Shown here in pieces: positions 27,029 to 36,084 of a DNA stretch of 64,000 nt (positions are counted from its first letter, which is position 1; each line of letters opens with the position of its first letter). The position numbers and the translations under genes were made by a program. The stretch spans positions 124,001-188,000 of the forward strand of contig NIOE01000007.1 of assembly GCA_002205125.1 (NCBI GenBank), written 5' to 3'. Origin of the DNA: Roseateles noduli (GTDB lineage: Bacteria > Pseudomonadota > Gammaproteobacteria > Burkholderiales > Burkholderiaceae_C). The notes beneath the pieces were generated by a model, which saw only the letters and a program-made list of their open reading frames with translations, had not been told where the DNA came from and searched no databases.

Positions 27029-27969
27029 GCGACGGACTCCTCGATCAGCGGATAGAAGCAGCGCACGCCCTCGACGACGTCCGGACGCGCCTCGCGGCAG
27101 TGCGGCTGCACGCGCGCGCAGCGCGGCGAGAACAGGCATCCCGTCGGCCGGTCCAGCGCGCCCGGCACGATGCCCGGCAGCGCCTGAAGCCGCCGTGCGC
27201 CGCGGTTGTGCTCCGGGATCGCCGCCATCAGCGCGGCCGTGTACGGATGCTTCGGCGCCTCGAAGACCTCGGGCAAGGGGCCCGTCTCCACCACCTGGCC
27301 CGCATACATGACGGCGACGCGCTGCGCCATCTCCGCCACCACGGCCAGGTCGTGCGTGATCATCACCAGCGCCATGCCCTGCTCGCGCTGCAGGCGCAGC
27401 AGCAGGTCCATGATCTGCGCCTGGATCGTCACGTCGAGCGCGGTCGTCGGCTCGTCGGCGATCAGCAGTTTCGGGGAGCACGCGATCGCCAGCGCGATCA
27501 TCACGCGCTGGTTCATGCCGCCGGACAGCTCGTGCGGATAGGCCCTCAGCCGGCTCGCGGCGTCGGGGATCTCGACCTGCTCCAGCAGTTCCTTCGCCCG
27601 CTGGCGCGCCGAGGCGCCGCGCAGGCCGAGGTGGGCACGCAGCACTTCCTCCAGCTGGTGGCCGACCGTGTAGCTCGGGTTGAGGCTGGCCAGCGCATCC
27701 TGGAACACCATCGCGATGTCCTTGCCGATCAACCGACGCCGCTGCGAAGCGCCCATGCCGAGCAGGTCCTGACCCTGGAAGCGCAGCGCCGTCGCGCTCA
27801 CCTGTCCCGGCGGATCGATCAGGCCCATCAGCGCCATCATGCTCACGGACTTGCCGGAGCCCGACTCGCCGACAATGCCCAGCACCTCGCCCGGCGCAAC
27901 GTCGAGGTCGACGCCGTCCACCGCGGGAAACGCGCCGAAGCGCACGCGCAGGTCGCGGATCTCCAGCAT
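27025..27969 (-). CDS. dppD: Dipeptide ABC transporter ATPase
   Basis: A 314-residue partner ATPase: Walker [10 protein letters not shown], signature [12 protein letters not shown], Walker [14 protein letters not shown]-loop ITHDLAVV and the C-terminal [12 protein letters not shown] motif. The start ATG 27969 shares its A with the dppC stop (TGATG). A longer frame to 28236 runs into dppC and is not used. It is the third gene of dppBCDF. Confidence 0.93.
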   Translation of the reverse strand: MLEIRDLRVRFGAFPAVDGVDLDVAPGEVLGIVGESGSGKSVSMMALMGLIDPPGQVSATALRFQGQDLLGMGASQRRRLIGKDIAMVFQDALASLNPSYTVGHQLEEVLRAHLGLRGASARQRAKELLEQVEIPDAASRLRAYPHELSGGMNQRVMIALAIACSPKLLIADEPTTALDVTIQAQIMDLLLRLQREQGMALVMITHDLAVVAEMAQRVAVMYAGQVVETGPLPEVFEAPKHPYTAALMAAIPEHNRGARRLQALPGIVPGALDRPTGCLFSPRCARVQPHCREARPDVVEGVRCFYPLIEESVA

Positions 27970-28880
27970 CACGAGACCCTCTTCAGGCGCGGATCGAGCG
28001 CGTCGCGCAGCCCGTCGCCCATCAGGTTGACGCTCAGCACCGACAGCAGGATCGCCAGACCCGGCAGCGTCACCACCCACGGCGCGCGGACGATGTAGTC
28101 GCGCGCGGACGAGAGCATCGTGCCCCATTCCGCCATCGGCGCCTGCACGCCCAGGCCGAGGAAACCGAGGCCGGCCGCCTCGAGGATCGCCGCCGAGAAG
28201 CTCAGCGACGCGTTGACGATCAGCGGCGCCAGGCAATTGGGCAGCACCGCCGAGAACATCAGCCGCCAGGTCGACGCGCCGGCCACGCGGCTGGCGGTGA
28301 CGTAGTCCTTGCCGAGCTCGGCCATTGCCGCGGCGCGCGTGAGCCGGACGTACTCCGGCAGGCTGCCGACGGCGATCGCGATCACTGTGTTTGTCAGGCC
28401 CGGGCCGAGCACCGTGATCACGCAGATCGCCAGCAGCAGGCCGGGCAGCGCCAGCATCACGTCCATCACGCGCATGACGACGGGCGCAAGCAGCCGTTGA
28501 TGGAAGGCCGCCAGGAGGCCCAGCAGCACGCCGGGGATCAGCGACAGCACCACCGACGCCAGGCCGATGCCTAGCGATACCCGCGCACCGTGCAGCAGGC
28601 GCGACAGCAAATCGCGGCCGAGCTCGTCGGTGCCGAGCAGGAATCGGGTTTGTCCGCCGTCCATCCAGATCGGCGGCGTCAGCATGTGCTCGCGGTACTG
28701 CCGGACGGGGTCGTGCGGCGAGATCCAGGGCGCCAGCAGCGCTGCCAGCGCCAGCAGCGTGAAGACGACCAGCGCCACCAGCGCGCCGCGATTGGCGGAG
28801 AAGCCGCGCCAGAACTCGGCGAGCGGGCCAGGTGGCGCGATCGTCGGCGTGGTCGAAGGTGTGGAGGGGAGGGCGCTCAT
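27969..28880 (-). CDS. dppC: Dipeptide ABC transporter permease DppC
   Basis: Inner-membrane permease of 303 residues with an N-terminal OppC_N region, about six transmembrane helices and the EAA loop region around [19 protein letters not shown]. The motif [21 protein letters not shown] is characteristic of DppC/OppC. It starts 7 bases after the dppB stop, as part of dppBCDF. Confidence 0.94.
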   Translation of the reverse strand: MSALPSTPSTTPTIAPPGPLAEFWRGFSANRGALVALVVFTLLALAALLAPWISPHDPVRQYREHMLTPPIWMDGGQTRFLLGTDELGRDLLSRLLHGARVSLGIGLASVVLSLIPGVLLGLLAAFHQRLLAPVVMRVMDVMLALPGLLLAICVITVLGPGLTNTVIAIAVGSLPEYVRLTRAAAMAELGKDYVTASRVAGASTWRLMFSAVLPNCLAPLIVNASLSFSAAILEAAGLGFLGLGVQAPMAEWGTMLSSARDYIVRAPWVVTLPGLAILLSVLSVNLMGDGLRDALDPRLKRVS

Positions 28881-28887
28881 GGACGTC

Positions 28888-29898
28888 TCATCCCTGCTTG
28901 CGGATGCGCGGGTTCACCACGCCGTACAGCAGGTCCACCAGCAGGTTGACCGCGATGAAGGTGCAGGCCGAGATCAGGATCCCCGCCTGGACCACCGGAT
29001 AGTCGCGCCGGGCGATCGCGTCGATCAGCCACTTGCCGATGCCGGGCCAGCTGAAGATGGTCTCGGTCAGCACCGCGCCGGCCAGCAGGCTGCCGACCTT
29101 CAGGCCGATCACCGTGATCACCGGGATCAGCGCGTTGCGCAGGCCGTGCACCAGCACCACCCGCGCCGGCGACAGGCCGCGCGCGCGGGCGCTGCGCATG
29201 TAGTCCTCGCGCAGCACCTCCAGCAGGCTGGAACGCGTCATGCGCGCGATCACCGCCGTGGTGCTGGTGCCCAGCACCAGCGCCGGCAGCAGCAGGTGCC
29301 GCAGCGCCGAGCGCCACGCGCCCGCCTCGTCGTGCAGCGCCGCGTCGATCAGCATGAAGCCGGTGACGCGCTGGACGTCGTACTCGACCGCGATGCGGCC
29401 CGACACCGGCGTCCAGCCCAGTCCCACCGAGAAGAACATGATGAGGATCAGCCCCCACCAGAACACCGGCATCGAGTAGCCGACCGTCGCCACGCCCATC
29501 ACGCCCTGGTCCAGCAGCGAGCCGCGCCGCAGCGCCGCGCCGGTGCCCAGCGCCATGCCGAGCACGATCGCCAGCAGCAGCGCGAAGAGCGCCAGCTCCG
29601 CCGTGGCCGGGAAGAGGGCGAGGAACTCGTGCGACACCGGCTCGTGCGACACCAGCGAGCGCCCCAGATCGCCGTGCAGCAGGCCGCCGACGTAGTGCGC
29701 GTACTGGCGCCACAGCGGCTGGTCCAGGCCGAGCTCGTGCATCAACCGCGCGTGCGTGGCGTCGTCGAGCGCGCGTTCGCCCATCATGATCGCGATCGGA
29801 TCGCCCGGCACCAGCCGGATCAGGCCGAAGGCGACCAGCGTCACGCCGATCAAGGTCGGCAGCAACGTGGCCAGGCGGCGGAGCAGGAAGTTCAGCAA
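28888..29898 (-). CDS. dppB: Dipeptide ABC transporter permease DppB
   Basis: Inner-membrane permease of 336 residues. The N-terminus LNFLLRRLATLLPTLIG and IRLVPGDP match DppB; the EAA region (VLREDYMRSARARGLS) is clear, with about six membrane helices. The start at 29898 is a TTG without an evident ribosome binding site, which is odd for the first permease gene; homology nevertheless begins right there. It follows the amidase gene by 78 bases that contain a repetitive GGGATC stretch (29924-29976). Confidence 0.92.
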   Translation of the reverse strand: MLNFLLRRLATLLPTLIGVTLVAFGLIRLVPGDPIAIMMGERALDDATHARLMHELGLDQPLWRQYAHYVGGLLHGDLGRSLVSHEPVSHEFLALFPATAELALFALLLAIVLGMALGTGAALRRGSLLDQGVMGVATVGYSMPVFWWGLILIMFFSVGLGWTPVSGRIAVEYDVQRVTGFMLIDAALHDEAGAWRSALRHLLLPALVLGTSTTAVIARMTRSSLLEVLREDYMRSARARGLSPARVVLVHGLRNALIPVITVIGLKVGSLLAGAVLTETIFSWPGIGKWLIDAIARRDYPVVQAGILISACTFIAVNLLVDLLYGVVNPRIRKQG

Positions 29899-29976
29899 GG
29901 CGGGCGGCGGCGGGCGAGCGTGGCGGGATCGGTCGGGGATCGGCCGGGATCAGTCGTCGGGATCGATCGCGTCCGA

Positions 29977-30825
29977 TCAGTACGCCGAGCGCGGCTGGCT
30001 GTCCGCCGGCAGCGGTTTCTTCATCAGCATCCCGCCGGGCGTCGTGACGACTTCCAGCAGCGCGGCGGTCTCGGCGTCCATGTCGCCGGTGAAGTTGGCC
30101 GGGCGGTACTTCATCTGGAAGGTGCTGATCACCTCGCGCGTGGCGGTGTCCAGGATGCCGGTCTGCGGCGTCTGGTAGCCGATCTGCGCCAGCCGCTTCT
30201 GGAACCAGACGGCATCCGGCACCGGCGCGACCTGGTAGATCGCCTGCTTGATCTGGACCTGCGCGGCGTCGGGCCAGGCGATCAGGCCGGCGTCGGCCAG
30301 CTGCTTCCACGGGAACGCCGGACCCGGGTCCTGCTTGCGGCCCGGCGCGATGTCGTTGTGGCCCAGGATGCGGTCCGAGCGGATGCCGTGGCGCGCGACG
30401 ATCTCCTTGACCAGCTTGATCACGTCGTCGATCTGCGCCTGCGGATAGGGTGCGTAGACGCGGCCCATCGGCGTCTCGGTGAAGCCGGGGTTCACGATCT
30501 CGATGCCGATCGAGGCCGAGTTCAGGTTGGTCGCGCCGCCCCAGTAGCTGACGCCGCCGTGCCAGGCGCGCCGGTTCTCGTCGACCAACTGGTAGACCTT
30601 GGACGGGTTCTCCTGCACCAGGTAGTGGGCCGAGACCTTGCCGCCGGTCGTCAGCACCTTCATCGACTTCTCGAAGTCGATCACCGTGTAGTGAATGATC
30701 AGGAACTGCGCGCGGCTGTCCTGGTTCTCCGACACATGGGTGCGGTCGATCTGCAGCGTGGAGGTCGGCGTGGCGCAGGCCGCCAGCAGCGCGGCGGCGG
30801 CGAGGGTCAGGAGCTTGGTTTTCAT
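29977..30825 (-). CDS. amiD: AmiD-like N-acetylmuramoyl-L-alanine amidase, lipoprotein
   Basis: Zinc amidase of 282 residues that separates the peptide from (anhydro)MurNAc. Lipobox LLAAC with Cys17 predicts an outer-membrane lipoprotein like E. coli AmiD. Amidase_2 residues are visible: His in LIIHYT, Glu in SIGIEIVNPG, and His/Lys/Asp in GHNDIAPGRKQDPGP. A C-terminal peptidoglycan-binding domain follows (about 200-265, TREVISTFQMKYRP). It lies between the amino-sugar kinase (31-base gap) and dppBCDF, linking release of peptide and sugar to their uptake and phosphorylation. Confidence 0.93.
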   Translation of the reverse strand: MKTKLLTLAAAALLAACATPTSTLQIDRTHVSENQDSRAQFLIIHYTVIDFEKSMKVLTTGGKVSAHYLVQENPSKVYQLVDENRRAWHGGVSYWGGATNLNSASIGIEIVNPGFTETPMGRVYAPYPQAQIDDVIKLVKEIVARHGIRSDRILGHNDIAPGRKQDPGPAFPWKQLADAGLIAWPDAAQVQIKQAIYQVAPVPDAVWFQKRLAQIGYQTPQTGILDTATREVISTFQMKYRPANFTGDMDAETAALLEVVTTPGGMLMKKPLPADSQPRSAY

Positions 30826-30856
30826 GGGGCTTTCACGGCGCTGTTCATGGCGCTTT

Positions 30857-31864
30857 TCATGACGCGAGTGCGGCCCGCCTCGCGGCGGCCAGGGCGGTGT
30901 CGGGTTGATGGACGGTGAGGGGCAGGTCTTGCGGCAGCGCTTCGCGCAGGCCGGCTTCGATCGCGGGATGCAGGTCCAGGACGCGTCCGGCGGCGCTGAC
31001 CGGACGCGCGCCGAGGCGCCGCACCAGCGCCAGCGGCAGCCGGGCGAGTTCGCGGCCCGCGCGATGCAGCAGGGCCAGCGCATCGGCGTCGTCGTCCGCG
31101 GCGGCGCGTGCGACGGCCAGCGCCAGTCGGCCGATCGAGCCGCGGCGCGCGGCGCTGTCGCCGCCATACATGAAGGCGCGCGTCGTCGGCCAGTCGGCGC
31201 CGCCGAGTTCGTCGAAGAGGTGCCGCGCGAGCGGGGAGTCGGTCCAGGCGCCGGGCGAGTCGTCCTCGCGCCGCCAGACGAGCGCGAGCGCTTCGCGCGC
31301 GATCCACTGGCCGCCGCCTTCGTCACCCAGCAGCGGACCGCGACCGCCGGCGCGGTGCAGCGTGCCGGCCTCGTCGATGAAGGCCGCGATCGCGCCGGTG
31401 CCGGCGTAGACCAGGTAGCCCTCGCCGGGACGGAAGAGCGCATGCCAGGCTTGCGCGATGTCGCTGTCGCACTGGATCTGCGACGGTGCCAGGCCCAGTT
31501 GCTGGGCGAGCAGCGCGCGCAGTTGCCGGCCGGCGGGGCCGTCCGGCTCGCCGAGGCCGGTGATGCCGGCCTGCAGCCCGCGCAGCGCGCCGGGTGCCGC
31601 CTGCGACAGCACCGCGGCGGCCAGTGATTGCAGCGTCTGCGTCAGCACGACGCGTCCGGCGCTGGTGTCCAGCAGCAGGGCGCTGAAGCCACCGACTTCG
31701 CCGCGCGCGACCAGTGTGCCGTCGGGCCGGGCCAGCGCCCAGCGCGTTTGCGTGCCGCCGGCATCCAGGCCCAGGCCCAGCGGGCCGGAAGCCGTGCCCG
31801 CACGGACGGGCGCAGGCCGGTCAGGGGCGAGGGAGTCGGCAGTGGCGGAGGGCGTGGAACTCAT
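30857..31864 (-). CDS. BadF/BadG-type N-acetylglucosamine/N-acetylmuramic acid kinase
   Basis: ASKHA-fold kinase of 335 residues. Phosphate loops are visible: GLGLDAGGTQTRWAL (phosphate 1), VYAGTGAIAAF, and GRGPLLGDEGGG. This family includes GlcNAc kinases and the MurNAc/GlcNAc kinase MurK of Clostridium. The link to an amidase here and to murQ 9 kb away favours phosphorylation of GlcNAc and/or MurNAc set free from cell wall; MurNAc-6-P would be the MurQ substrate. It is first in a kinase-amiD-dppBCDF run; inverted repeats lie upstream. Confidence 0.85.
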   Translation of the reverse strand: MSSTPSATADSLAPDRPAPVRAGTASGPLGLGLDAGGTQTRWALARPDGTLVARGEVGGFSALLLDTSAGRVVLTQTLQSLAAAVLSQAAPGALRGLQAGITGLGEPDGPAGRQLRALLAQQLGLAPSQIQCDSDIAQAWHALFRPGEGYLVYAGTGAIAAFIDEAGTLHRAGGRGPLLGDEGGGQWIAREALALVWRREDDSPGAWTDSPLARHLFDELGGADWPTTRAFMYGGDSAARRGSIGRLALAVARAAADDDADALALLHRAGRELARLPLALVRRLGARPVSAAGRVLDLHPAIEAGLREALPQDLPLTVHQPDTALAAARRAALAS

Positions 31865-31912
31865 GGCGGCGTCGGCGCGCGGAGCTTACGAGGGGCGCCG
31901 GGCGTTCGCCAT

Positions 31913-31947
31913 TGTCAATGCACGTGACAGGTATGAGTTGGTCTCAT
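31913..31947. promoter_or_regulatory. Two inverted repeats upstream of the kinase operon
   Basis: TGTCA-N7-TGACA (31913-31929) and ATGAG-N5-CTCAT (31933-31947) lie side by side 49-83 bases ahead of the kinase start. Their size fits regulator operators; the regulator is unknown. Confidence 0.4.
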
Positions 31948-31996
31948 GGCTCGATGGAGGAGCGGATGCCTTGGATCAGGTGGGCGCCGCACCATG

Positions 31997-32021
31997 AAAA
32001 ACGGACTCCCGAAGGAGCCCG
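31997..32021 (-). terminator. Intrinsic terminator of the TonB receptor gene
   Basis: On the minus strand, CGGGCTCC, a TTC-G loop and GGAGTCCG (one G-U pair) are followed by five T. A second stem (GACCGGCC/GGCCGGTC, 32038-32058) lies between it and the gene. Confidence 0.85.
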
Positions 32022-32093
32022 TTGCGGTGCCGTGAAGGACCGGCCGCGAGGGCCGGTCGATCGCGGAGATCGTGATCTCGATCGTGTCGTGGA

Positions 32094-35000
32094 TCAGAAC
32101 TCGTAGGAAGCCGTCACCTGGACCGCCCACTGCGATTCGCCCTTGACCTGGCGGATGGCCAGGTTGTCGTTGATCGCGGCGGCGTTGGTGCGGTACACGT
32201 AGTTGCCCTGGGCATCGATACCGGCGAAGTTCACGAAGCTGCGACGGTTGCCGCCGGCCGACTGGAAGGTGACTTCGTCGATGCGGCCCCAGCGCTTGTT
32301 CAGCAGGTTGCCGATGTTCAGGATGTCGAACGAGACCTTGCCCTTGTGCTGCGGGAAGAAGCCCGGCACTTCCTGGCTGATGCGCAGGTCGAAGCTGTTC
32401 ACGAACTGCGAGAACGAGCTGTTGCGCGGCACCACGGCGCCCTTGTACTTCTGCAGGTCGGGGTTGCTGTCGACGATGCTCCAGAACGCCGCCTCGTCCG
32501 CCGCGGTGGCGAACTTGACGCCGGGGGCGCCGCGCGAAGCCGGGATGTACAGCAGGTCGTTGCCGGCCACGCCGTCGCCGTTCATGTCGTTCAGGTAGGT
32601 CCAGCTGTAGGGCTTGCCCTTGCGGCCTTCCCAGAACAGGCCCACCGTCGTCTTCAGGCTGCTGACGAACGCCTTCTGCCACGTCACGTTGGCCGTGAAC
32701 CGGTCGCGGATCATGTACGCCGAGTTGGCGGCCACGTTCTCGTTCGGGTTGAAGACGGCGCGCGAGTTGAAGTTGGAGTTGGCCACCGACGAGGTCAGCG
32801 GGCTGACTTCCGAGGCTTCCGTGTACGTGTAGGCGACGCCGAAGCCGAAGCCGTCACGCGCCGGACGCTGGAACGACAGGGTCACGGCGTTGCCGTCGCC
32901 CTTCTTCGTCTTCGTCGCCTGCGTCACGTTGTTGTAGGCCTCGTTGGACAGCGCGCGCGAGCGGCCGCCGGCGCAGGCGCCCGCGGTGCTCAGGCTGCCG
33001 TTCGTCGCGGTCCAGCAACCCGTGGCGTAGCTCTGCGGCGTGTAGTACAGCGAGCGGCCGTCCGGGCCGGTGGCGGTCGGATCGCCCAGGTTCAGATGCT
33101 GGTAGTAGATGCCGGTCTGGACCTTGGTGTAGACCCATTCCACGCCGAAGTTCATGCCGAAGAACGGCAGCTCGGCGTCATAGGCCAGGTTCATCTTCCA
33201 GACGGAAGGCTGACCCAGGCCCTTCTGGATGAAGTCGACGTTGGCCGCCGGCGTGGTGCCGGTCAGGATCGGCTGCTTGGTCGGGTCCGCGTTGAACACG
33301 CCCGTCGCCGTCGGCGAGCAGGCGCTCAGGCCGGCCGCGCCGCAACCGATGATGCGCGTGGCCATCCCGGTGTTGGAGTACGGGTTGGTCAGCCACACGG
33401 AAGCCGCTGCACCCTGGAACAGGCCGAAGCCGCCGCGGATCTGCTTCTTGTGGGTGGCGCGGTTGTCCAGCGCGTAGTTGAAGCCGAAGCGCGGCTGGAA
33501 CAGGTTCTCGCCGTCGATGGTCTGCGAGTTGTCCAGACCGAAGCCGCCGGTGGCACGCGCCACCGTGTTGGCGCCGGTCACGCGGCCGGCCACCGGAGCG
33601 ACGGCGGCGGCGGCGTTGTACGTCGGCTTGTCGTCCGTGCTCATCTGGTCGACGCGGAAGCCGGCCGTGATGTTCAGGTCCTTGGAGATGTTCCAGGTGT
33701 CCTGCACGAACAGGCCTGCCTGCTGCAGCGTCCACTGCGCGGCGCCGTCATTCAGGGTGCCGCCCGCGACGGGGACCTGCACCTGGTAGGACGACGGACG
33801 GCCGCGGGTGAAGTTCTCCAGCACGGCGGCCTGCACCTGCGCCGCCGAGGCGGTGCTGCAGTTGATGCTGCCGAAGCTGTAGGTCCAGTTGGTGCCGTTG
33901 GTGCTCTCGCAGCCGAAGGTGTAGTTGCCGTTCACGTTCTGGAAGAACGCGTTGTAGATCTTGTTGCGCTGGATGTCGCCGCCGAACTTGACCTCGTGAT
34001 CGCCCTTCACCCAGGTCGCGCCCAGGTAGCCGTCGACGGTCTTGGTGTCGAGGACGTTGAACTGGCGGCTCTGCTCGGTGCCGAAGTTGACGAAGCGGTT
34101 GCCGGTGCTCGCGCCCGCCGGTGCGCCGTCAGGCAGCGCGCCGTTGAAGCGGATGCCGATCGACGGCAGGTTGCTGTTGTTCTGCGGCACGCTGTTGTAG
34201 TCGCGGCTCGAGATCTTCAGCTCGGTCGAGAAGTCCGGCGTCCAGTCGGCGAACCATTGGCCCACGACGGTGTCGATCTTCTTCTTCTGCTGCCACCACT
34301 GCGAGGTCATCTGCAGACCGGTCGCGCTGTAGCCGCCGAAGGAACCGTTGTTGGTGTCCGACTGCTCGGTGCGGGCGACGCGGATGCTGGCGCGGTGCTG
34401 GTCGTTGATGGTCCAGTCGACCTTGGCCAGGTAGTCCTTGACCGACAGCAGCGACGAGGCCAGCACGGAGCCGGTGTCGATGTTGTAGGTGTCCTTGGCG
34501 GTCTTGGTGATCGCGTCCAGCTGCGCCTGCGAGATCGCGTTGTTGGTCAGCGAGCTGCCGATCGGGCCGAATTCCGGCTGCGCGCGGTTGCTCTTGGTCT
34601 CTTCATAGTTGGCGAAGAAGAAGAGCTTGTCCTTGATGATCGGGCCGCCCAGGGTCACGCCCTTGGTGTCTTCCTTGAAGCCCAGGAACTCGGTGTAGCG
34701 GCCGGTGCCGCGGTCGAAACGCTCGCCCATCATCGAGTCGTTGCGGTACTTGTAGTACACGCTGCCCTTGTACTCGTTGGTACCGGACTTGGTGACGGCG
34801 TTGATGTTGGCGCCCGTGTAGCCCTTCTGGGTCACGTCGTAGTTGGACAGGTTGACCTGCACCGACTGGATGGCGTCGATCGAGATCGGCTGCTTGGCGG
34901 TCGGCAGGTTGTTGCCTTCCAGGCCGAAGGTGTCGTTGATGGCGACGCCGTCGATCGTGATCGAGTTGTAGCGCGAGTTCTGGCCCATGGCCGAGATCTC

Positions 35001-35537
35001 GCCGCGCTCCTTGTCGGTCTGCGCCAGGCGCGGATCGTTGCGGGCGTAGTCCTGCAGGTTGCCCGAGAACGAGGCGAACGCGTCCAGGTCGGCGCGCGTG
35101 ATCTGCGTGCCGGCACCCATCGTCGCGTTGTTGAACTTCGCCGCGGACGACGTGCCGCGGGTCACCACGGTCTCCAGCTGCGTCTGCGCCTTGCCCAGCT
35201 GCACGTCCAGGCCGAGCGTCTCGGCCAGGGCCAGGTAGACGTTCTCGGAGACTTCGCGGTCGCCGCCCTTGGTCACCGTGATGGTGTAGGGGCCGCCCAC
35301 GCGCAGGCCGCGCGCGCTGTAGCGGCCGTCGGCGTCGGTGGTCTGCGTGTTCGCGGAGCCGGACTCCTTGTGCAGGATCACCACCGTGGCGCCCGAGACG
35401 GGCTTGCCGTCAGCGCCGACCACGCGGCCGCCGATGGCGGAGGTGGTGTTCTGGGCCATCACCGGCGCGGCCGCCACGATGGCGACTGCGACGGATAGCG
35501 CCGTCCGCGAAAAACCCGACCAATCTCTCTGATTCAT
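32094..35537 (-). CDS. Large TonB-dependent receptor, Oar-like
   Basis: An outer-membrane receptor of 1147 residues. The signal peptide is cut near AAAPVMAQ; a carboxypeptidase-regulatory-like beta-sandwich (about 30-115; GRVVGADGKPVSGATVVI, TDADGRYSARGLRVGGPY) precedes the plug (SITIDGVAINDTFG, ANINAVTKSGTNEYKGSVYY) and a large barrel ending in a terminal Phe (VTASYEF). This architecture is common in receptors for glycans, peptides and large polymers. Position between a GHL10 hydrolase and the kinase-amidase-dpp operon suggests uptake of muropeptides or glycan fragments (inferred). LacI-type palindromes lie upstream; AGGA motifs precede ATG 35537. Confidence 0.92.
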   Translation of the reverse strand: MNQRDWSGFSRTALSVAVAIVAAAPVMAQNTTSAIGGRVVGADGKPVSGATVVILHKESGSANTQTTDADGRYSARGLRVGGPYTITVTKGGDREVSENVYLALAETLGLDVQLGKAQTQLETVVTRGTSSAAKFNNATMGAGTQITRADLDAFASFSGNLQDYARNDPRLAQTDKERGEISAMGQNSRYNSITIDGVAINDTFGLEGNNLPTAKQPISIDAIQSVQVNLSNYDVTQKGYTGANINAVTKSGTNEYKGSVYYKYRNDSMMGERFDRGTGRYTEFLGFKEDTKGVTLGGPIIKDKLFFFANYEETKSNRAQPEFGPIGSSLTNNAISQAQLDAITKTAKDTYNIDTGSVLASSLLSVKDYLAKVDWTINDQHRASIRVARTEQSDTNNGSFGGYSATGLQMTSQWWQQKKKIDTVVGQWFADWTPDFSTELKISSRDYNSVPQNNSNLPSIGIRFNGALPDGAPAGASTGNRFVNFGTEQSRQFNVLDTKTVDGYLGATWVKGDHEVKFGGDIQRNKIYNAFFQNVNGNYTFGCESTNGTNWTYSFGSINCSTASAAQVQAAVLENFTRGRPSSYQVQVPVAGGTLNDGAAQWTLQQAGLFVQDTWNISKDLNITAGFRVDQMSTDDKPTYNAAAAVAPVAGRVTGANTVARATGGFGLDNSQTIDGENLFQPRFGFNYALDNRATHKKQIRGGFGLFQGAAASVWLTNPYSNTGMATRIIGCGAAGLSACSPTATGVFNADPTKQPILTGTTPAANVDFIQKGLGQPSVWKMNLAYDAELPFFGMNFGVEWVYTKVQTGIYYQHLNLGDPTATGPDGRSLYYTPQSYATGCWTATNGSLSTAGACAGGRSRALSNEAYNNVTQATKTKKGDGNAVTLSFQRPARDGFGFGVAYTYTEASEVSPLTSSVANSNFNSRAVFNPNENVAANSAYMIRDRFTANVTWQKAFVSSLKTTVGLFWEGRKGKPYSWTYLNDMNGDGVAGNDLLYIPASRGAPGVKFATAADEAAFWSIVDSNPDLQKYKGAVVPRNSSFSQFVNSFDLRISQEVPGFFPQHKGKVSFDILNIGNLLNKRWGRIDEVTFQSAGGNRRSFVNFAGIDAQGNYVYRTNAAAINDNLAIRQVKGESQWAVQVTASYEF

Positions 35538-36084
35538 TTCCTGTGCTCCTGTGCGACGTCAGACCGAAAACCCGTTCCGAGGAGGCCGCCAAACGTTCCG
35601 CAAACGTTTTCCTTGGCCGACTTCAACGCGATGTACCCCGCGTCCCGTCTTGACCCACCCTCGATTTGTTATTGCGCGAGGCCGGCTTATGCAGCGGCCT
35701 TCTTCGCTTATGAAGCAAAAAGCCTACCAGCCGAAACCTGCCGCATCAATGCGGCAATATCGGGAGAGCTCCCCTTCACGTCACGCTGTCAATGCGCCAT
35801 TCGAGCCCTTTTGAAGGGCGGCTCCAGGCACCTTGCCAACGCGTCAGCGGCGCAGTCTGGACAGCGATTGTTGAGGAGCTGTGACAAGTGTTCACTGGCG
35901 TTTGCGGTTGGTGCACCCGCGCAACACGTGGCGGAAACAGAGCCCCGGGCCGGGGCGCGCGGGCGTGCAGCGGTGCGCCGCAGGATCCCGTCTTTGAGTC
36001 AGTTTTCAAGGGTTTCCCCTAGGCGCGGCCACCGCACGTGACCGGGGGGCGTCGTTGCGCCAAGTTGACAGAAATCGCCGGGGT
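35538..36084. other. Intergenic region, no gene seen
   Basis: A gap of 547 bases between the TonB receptor and the GHL10 gene, somewhat less GC-rich than its surroundings near 35.65-35.80 kb. It must hold the receptor promoter on the minus strand. Apart from the tandem AAACGTT palindromes near the receptor start, I see no coding sequence or RNA gene that I can support; the short frames here lack ribosome sites and recognisable motifs. Confidence 0.5.
35591..35609. promoter_or_regulatory. Tandem LacI-type palindromes ahead of the TonB receptor
   Basis: AAACGTT (35591-35597) and AAACGTTT (35602-35609), 11 bases apart, lie 54-72 bases upstream of the receptor ATG. AACGTT-centred palindromes are typical cores of LacI-family operators. 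No lacI-like gene is in the window. Confidence 0.45.

Noticed and set aside
32346-35498. 1050-codon open frame antisense to the Oar-like receptor
   Set aside because: Mirror of a real gene with a recognised domain order; composition is typical of a shadow frame.
35613-36041. 142-codon plus-strand frame in the 35.5-36.1 kb gap
   Set aside because: No ribosome site, no domain, erratic composition; it crosses the receptor's expected promoter region.
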